64,000 nt of DNA from Lamellibrachia columna (lineage: Eukaryota > Annelida > Polychaeta > Sabellida > Siboglinidae): positions 5,066,390-5,130,389 of the forward strand of contig OY759263.1 of the NCBI GenBank assembly GCA_963662155.1, in the 5' to 3' direction. This document shows positions 61,670 to 64,000 of the stretch, one piece after another (the stretch's first letter is position 1; each line of letters starts with the position of its first letter). The notes below the pieces were generated by a model. It worked only from the letters and a program-made list of their open reading frames with translations, did no database searches and was not told the origin of the DNA. The translations under genes were made by a program, and so were the position numbers.

Positions 61670-61926
61670 GACACGCCGACAGATAGACACAGGCACACAT
61701 ACATACACACAGACCCACCTCCCGTTTCGCCTTGGCGGCCAACTCGAGTTCGACGCAGTCGTGAAGTCGGTGGTTCTCGAAGAGACAGCGCAGACAAATC
61801 GGGTCATCACACGTCATGCAGTAGGCGCACATCTGACGCTCAGCATGCTTGTCGCACGGCAGGTTGATCGGGAGCTTGTCCTTTGCCGCCTTCTTCTTGT
61901 ACATTGTTACTTCCTCTTCCGCAACT
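54198..61926 (-). CDS. TRIM-NHL protein gene, N-terminus not in model
   Basis: Proposed joins: 61926/61904-61719, 56337-56046, 55706-55189, 55048-54803, 54473-54198. The first exon gives a B-box2 zinc finger, the second a helical linker, and the last three a run of NHL beta-propeller repeats ending at a TGA stop. Family members are usually RING E3 ubiquitin ligases or RNA/target-binding scaffolds (TRIM2/3/32/71 type). No RING exon was found to the right, and a coiled-coil exon may be missing between 61719 and 56337. The two NHL junctions are clear and phase 0; the joins at 56046 and 55706 are only the phase-compatible pair that I prefer. A Gypsy element and a LINE relic lie in the first modelled intron. 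Confidence 0.75.
54803..55048 (-). CDS. TRIM-NHL exon, middle NHL repeats
   Basis: 82 codons, phase 0 on both sides. Acceptor atacgcag|ATC, donor GAG|gtagga. Repeats include SGIALTNHGDYVVSDTLAKC and KSVAVCPNGNIVICDTDKAR, the typical NHL pattern of G-x-V/A...G.I.V.D...... Confidence 0.93.
55189..55706 (-). CDS. TRIM-NHL exon, glycine-rich linker and first NHL repeats
   Basis: A Gly/Ser/Asn-rich low-complexity segment is followed by NHL repeats, for example GNTITKANGRVYIADSMAVT and MAVAASPDQIVLCDS. Donor CGG|gtgagt is certain; the acceptor at 55706 (gtgctag|GT) is tentative. GC content is much higher than in the surrounding introns, as expected for coding DNA here. Confidence 0.8.
56046..56337 (-). 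CDS. TRIM-NHL linker exon
   Basis: Acceptor cgttag|ATC. It encodes ILARVEADIDDQLSELRLTM, then a helical DITKRANNLRKRG, then a Gly/Pro-rich tail. This resembles the helical linker between coiled coil and NHL domain in TRIM proteins. The frame stays open to a TAG at 55960-55962 that directly precedes a good donor (TAG|gtgagt). I prefer the earlier donor CCAG|gtgggc at 56045 because it is phase-compatible with the next exon. Confidence 0.6.
56589..56765 (+). repeat. Left LTR of the Gypsy-type element
   Basis: Begins TGTAATGTTC, ends ATAACA, and shares 'tagtaaagtttgtgttgtgt' (with small changes) and 'gtagcaaacccaacatgaag' with the right LTR. Many differences from the right LTR indicate an old insertion. 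Confidence 0.85.
57262..57515 (+). repeat. 22-bp array inside gag, about 11 copies
   Basis: Unit 'ggtcggtcctagtgtcggca' plus 'at'; 22 is not a multiple of 3, so the array disrupts the gag frame. Confidence 0.93.
60162..60336 (+). repeat. Right LTR of the Gypsy-type element
   Basis: Begins TGTGGTGCTC, ends ACAACA, and is directly preceded by the polypurine tract. Confidence 0.85.
60360..61500 (+). pseudogene. LINE reverse transcriptase relic
   Basis: Scattered frames show KIKLTNLKPDKASSPDLLS, then 'gtggggttccacaaggctca' (a V-P-Q-G-S-like codon run), AGDTKLYYK in place of FADDTK, and KSMILPVQEYSSPAWN and YQKDINELIQKRA near the end. It differs from the 49.7-kb family and is heavily mutated. 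It lies in the TRIM-NHL intron. Confidence 0.75.
61631..61671 (+). repeat. (AC)n microsatellite
   Basis: About 20 AC units, 50 bp downstream of the B-box exon donor. Confidence 0.95.
61719..61926 (-). CDS. TRIM-NHL B-box2 exon
   Basis: It encodes CDKHAERQMCAYCMTCDD followed by PICLRCLFENHRLHDC, with the full B-box2 ligand order C-x2-H, C-x2-C, C-x2-C, H-x2-H. It ends in an Ala/Lys/Glu-rich start of coiled coil (LELAAKAKRE). Donor GAG|gtgggt at 61718. The exon probably opens at acceptor atcccag|A (61926); alternatively the ATG at 61902-61904 is a start. Confidence 0.85.
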
Positions 61927-62149
61927 CTGGGATTTCAACATTTGCCGTCAGCAAAGCGTTAGTAGGTAGATTCGCTGAGAACACCATTTCTGACCGTAAC
62001 ATTAATACATTCAAAATTGCAGTATCTCATGCAGTGTTGATTTCATTTGACGTGCCATCTGCGTGTGTCGGTGTCGGATCAAGAAGTAATCGATTTTGTC
62101 GACCCCGGCCAGCAATCTCCAAATTCCTACCTTTCCCTATCTAGCCTCG

Positions 62150-63560
62150 ACATGCAGAGTGCACGTCTACGTGGTGAATACACCTCAACGTGCTGAATGC
62201 ACAATAACGTAATGGATGTACCTAAACGTACGTACTGAATGCACATCAACGTATTTAACGTACTGAACGCACTTTAAACAACGTACTGAATACACTTCAG
62301 TGTGATGAATGCACGTCAACGTGCTCAATGCACATCAACGTGTTGAATGCATCTCAACGTGTTGGATGCACCTTAACGTGCTGAATGCACATCAACGTGT
62401 TGAATGCACCCCGACGTGTTGAATGTAACTCAACGTACTGAATGTATCTCAACGAACTGAATGTACCTCAACGTGCTGAATACACCCAAATTGGTTGAAT
62501 GCACTTTATCATATTGAATGCACTTTGAATAACGTACTGATTACACTTCAGTATGCCGAATGCACTTCAACGTACTAAACGCACCTCAACGTGTTGAATG
62601 CACTTCAACGTACTGAATGCACCTCAATGTATTAAATGCAAGTAACTCAACGTGTTAAGTGCACATCAAAGTGTTGGATGCACCTCTACGTGCTAAATGC
62701 ACCTCAATATGCTGAATGCACCTCAATGTACTAAATGAACGATAACATGTTGAATGCACAACAGCGTGCTGAATGCAATCCGACGTGTTGAGTGCACTTC
62801 AACGTGCTGAATGTACTTTGAACAGCGTACTGAATACACTTCGGTGTGGTGAATGCATATCAGCCTGCTGAATGCACCCCAACGTGTTGAATGCACATCA
62901 ACGTGGTCGATGCACCTCAACGTGTTGAATGTACCTGAACGTGTTGAACGCACCTCAACGTGTTGAACGCAACGCAACGTGTTGAATGCACCTCAACGTG
63001 TTGAATGCACCTCAACGTTTATAATGCACCTCAACGTGTTGAATGCACCTCAACGTGTTGAATGCACCTCAACGTGTTGAATGCACGACATCGCACTGAA
63101 AATACGTCAACGTACTGAATGCATATCGACGTACTGAATGCACTTTGCGCAACGTGCTGAATGCACCTTAACGTGTTGAATGCTTAGTTACCTATGCTAC
63201 GATGTAATGATGCAATATGTTACATACAAAATCATCACAAATAATTGTTTTATTTGTGACATGTTAAATGTACCTCACCGTACTGAATGCATCTCAACGT
63301 ACTGATTGCACCTCAACGTGCTGAATGCACCCAAATTTGTTGAATGCACCTAAAGGTATTAAATGCATAACAACGTATTGAATGCATCTCAACGTACTGA
63401 ATGCACTTTGAATAACGTACTGGATACAGTTCAATGTACCGAACCTCAACGTGTTTAATGCACTTCAACGTGTCGAATGCACATCTACGTGCTAAATGCA
63501 CATCAACGTGCTGAGTGCACCTCAACGTACTGAATGCACATCAAGGTACTGAATGCACCC
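62150..63560 (-). repeat. Degenerate 19-bp array
   Basis: Unit 'caacgtgttgaatgcacct' with many substitutions, and occasional 'ctttgaataacgtactgaat' insertions that recur at several points. Interrupted by unique DNA around 63,185-63,260. Confidence 0.93.
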
Positions 63561-63952
63561 CAACATCCAGTTTTTTCTTACTGACGTGTATTCAGTTGTT
63601 GGCAGAAGAACGTCTCTAGCCCCCAATTTCATAAATCCACGAGAGCACAGTTCACGTTACAATTACCTCGTTGTATCAGTTCAAGAAAATGATCGATGAC
63701 TCATTTAGGAAATGAACACCATTTTTGTGGGCGCCACCACAACACAATTCCCTATATCTAATTACGACTGCTGTATAAAAACACTGAATGTTAGTCTATC
63801 TTTAATTAATCTCACGTATTCGTAATGAAGTCAGTCTACTCCACAAAACAACTGGTTAAAATGCAGGAGGTGAGGCTTGATGACGTCGGCAGATATACCC
63901 TGTCCACTGTTTCTAGGCAAGCTATGACACGTTATAGAGGATAGCAGCACCG

Positions 63953-63966
63953 TGACGTCACTTCCG
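63953..63966. promoter_or_regulatory. CRE plus ETS composite motif
   Basis: TGACGTCA runs directly into CTTCCG, the inverse of an ETS core. Such adjacent CRE/ETS pairs are typical of animal core promoters. It could serve the TRIM-NHL gene leftward or a gene beyond the window. Confidence 0.35.
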
Positions 63967-64000
63967 TTTGAAAGCATAAACAGGAATAACGTAAGTACTG

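Overview
This window is eukaryotic, from an animal genome. Its two recognisable genes are split into many exons with GT..AG introns, most of the DNA is non-coding, and it is full of minisatellites, microsatellites, LINE, SINE, LTR and DNA-transposon remains. Several features fit a marine invertebrate with a deuterostome-like gene set: a leishmanolysin-like gene, a TRIM-NHL gene, CR1/Jockey-like LINEs, tRNA-derived SINEs and minisatellites at splice sites. Amphioxus (Branchiostoma) is my best guess, but this is inference and not proof.

Layout. 1-17,850 is intergenic: CR1-like LINE tails, tRNA-derived SINEs, a 61-bp satellite of about 35 nearly identical copies, and a putative 3.6-kb DNA transposon (8,560-12,155) filled with tandem arrays, some built from its own terminal repeat. 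A possible first exon of a leftward gene lies near 1.1-1.5 kb. 17,870-48,304 holds one minus-strand gene, an LMLN (leishmanolysin-like/invadolysin, peptidase family M8) orthologue. I could assemble it completely: 17 coding exons, all joined in phase at GT..AG sites, 2,016 nt, 671 residues. It keeps the HEILHAL zinc motif, the third zinc histidine, the Met-turn, a signal sequence and a hydrophobic C-terminus. Most of the large introns are tandem arrays. 49,670-52,891 is a dead minus-strand LINE with another LINE's 3' end nested in it. 54,198-61,926 is a minus-strand TRIM-NHL gene: a B-box exon, a linker exon and three NHL exons ending in a stop. One of its introns contains a decayed Gypsy-type LTR element (56,589-60,336) and a LINE relic. 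61,930-64,000 holds a degenerate 19-bp array and, at the far right, promoter-like CRE and ETS motifs.

Main finding. LMLN intron 15 (21,940-25,220) is bounded by two different minisatellites, each made from the adjoining splice junction. The 36-bp unit at its 5' end repeats the end of exon 15 plus its GTAAGT donor more than 60 times. The 44-bp unit at its 3' end repeats the pyrimidine tract, acceptor and first bases of exon 16 about 11 times. The intron therefore carries dozens of decoy donors. Because 36 is divisible by 3, the nearest of these would extend the protein in frame. Shorter arrays also touch the donor of exon 4 and the acceptor of exon 7. From memory, exon-intron-boundary minisatellites have been reported at the amphioxus Adh locus, so the phenomenon may have a precedent; its use on both sides of one LMLN intron may not.
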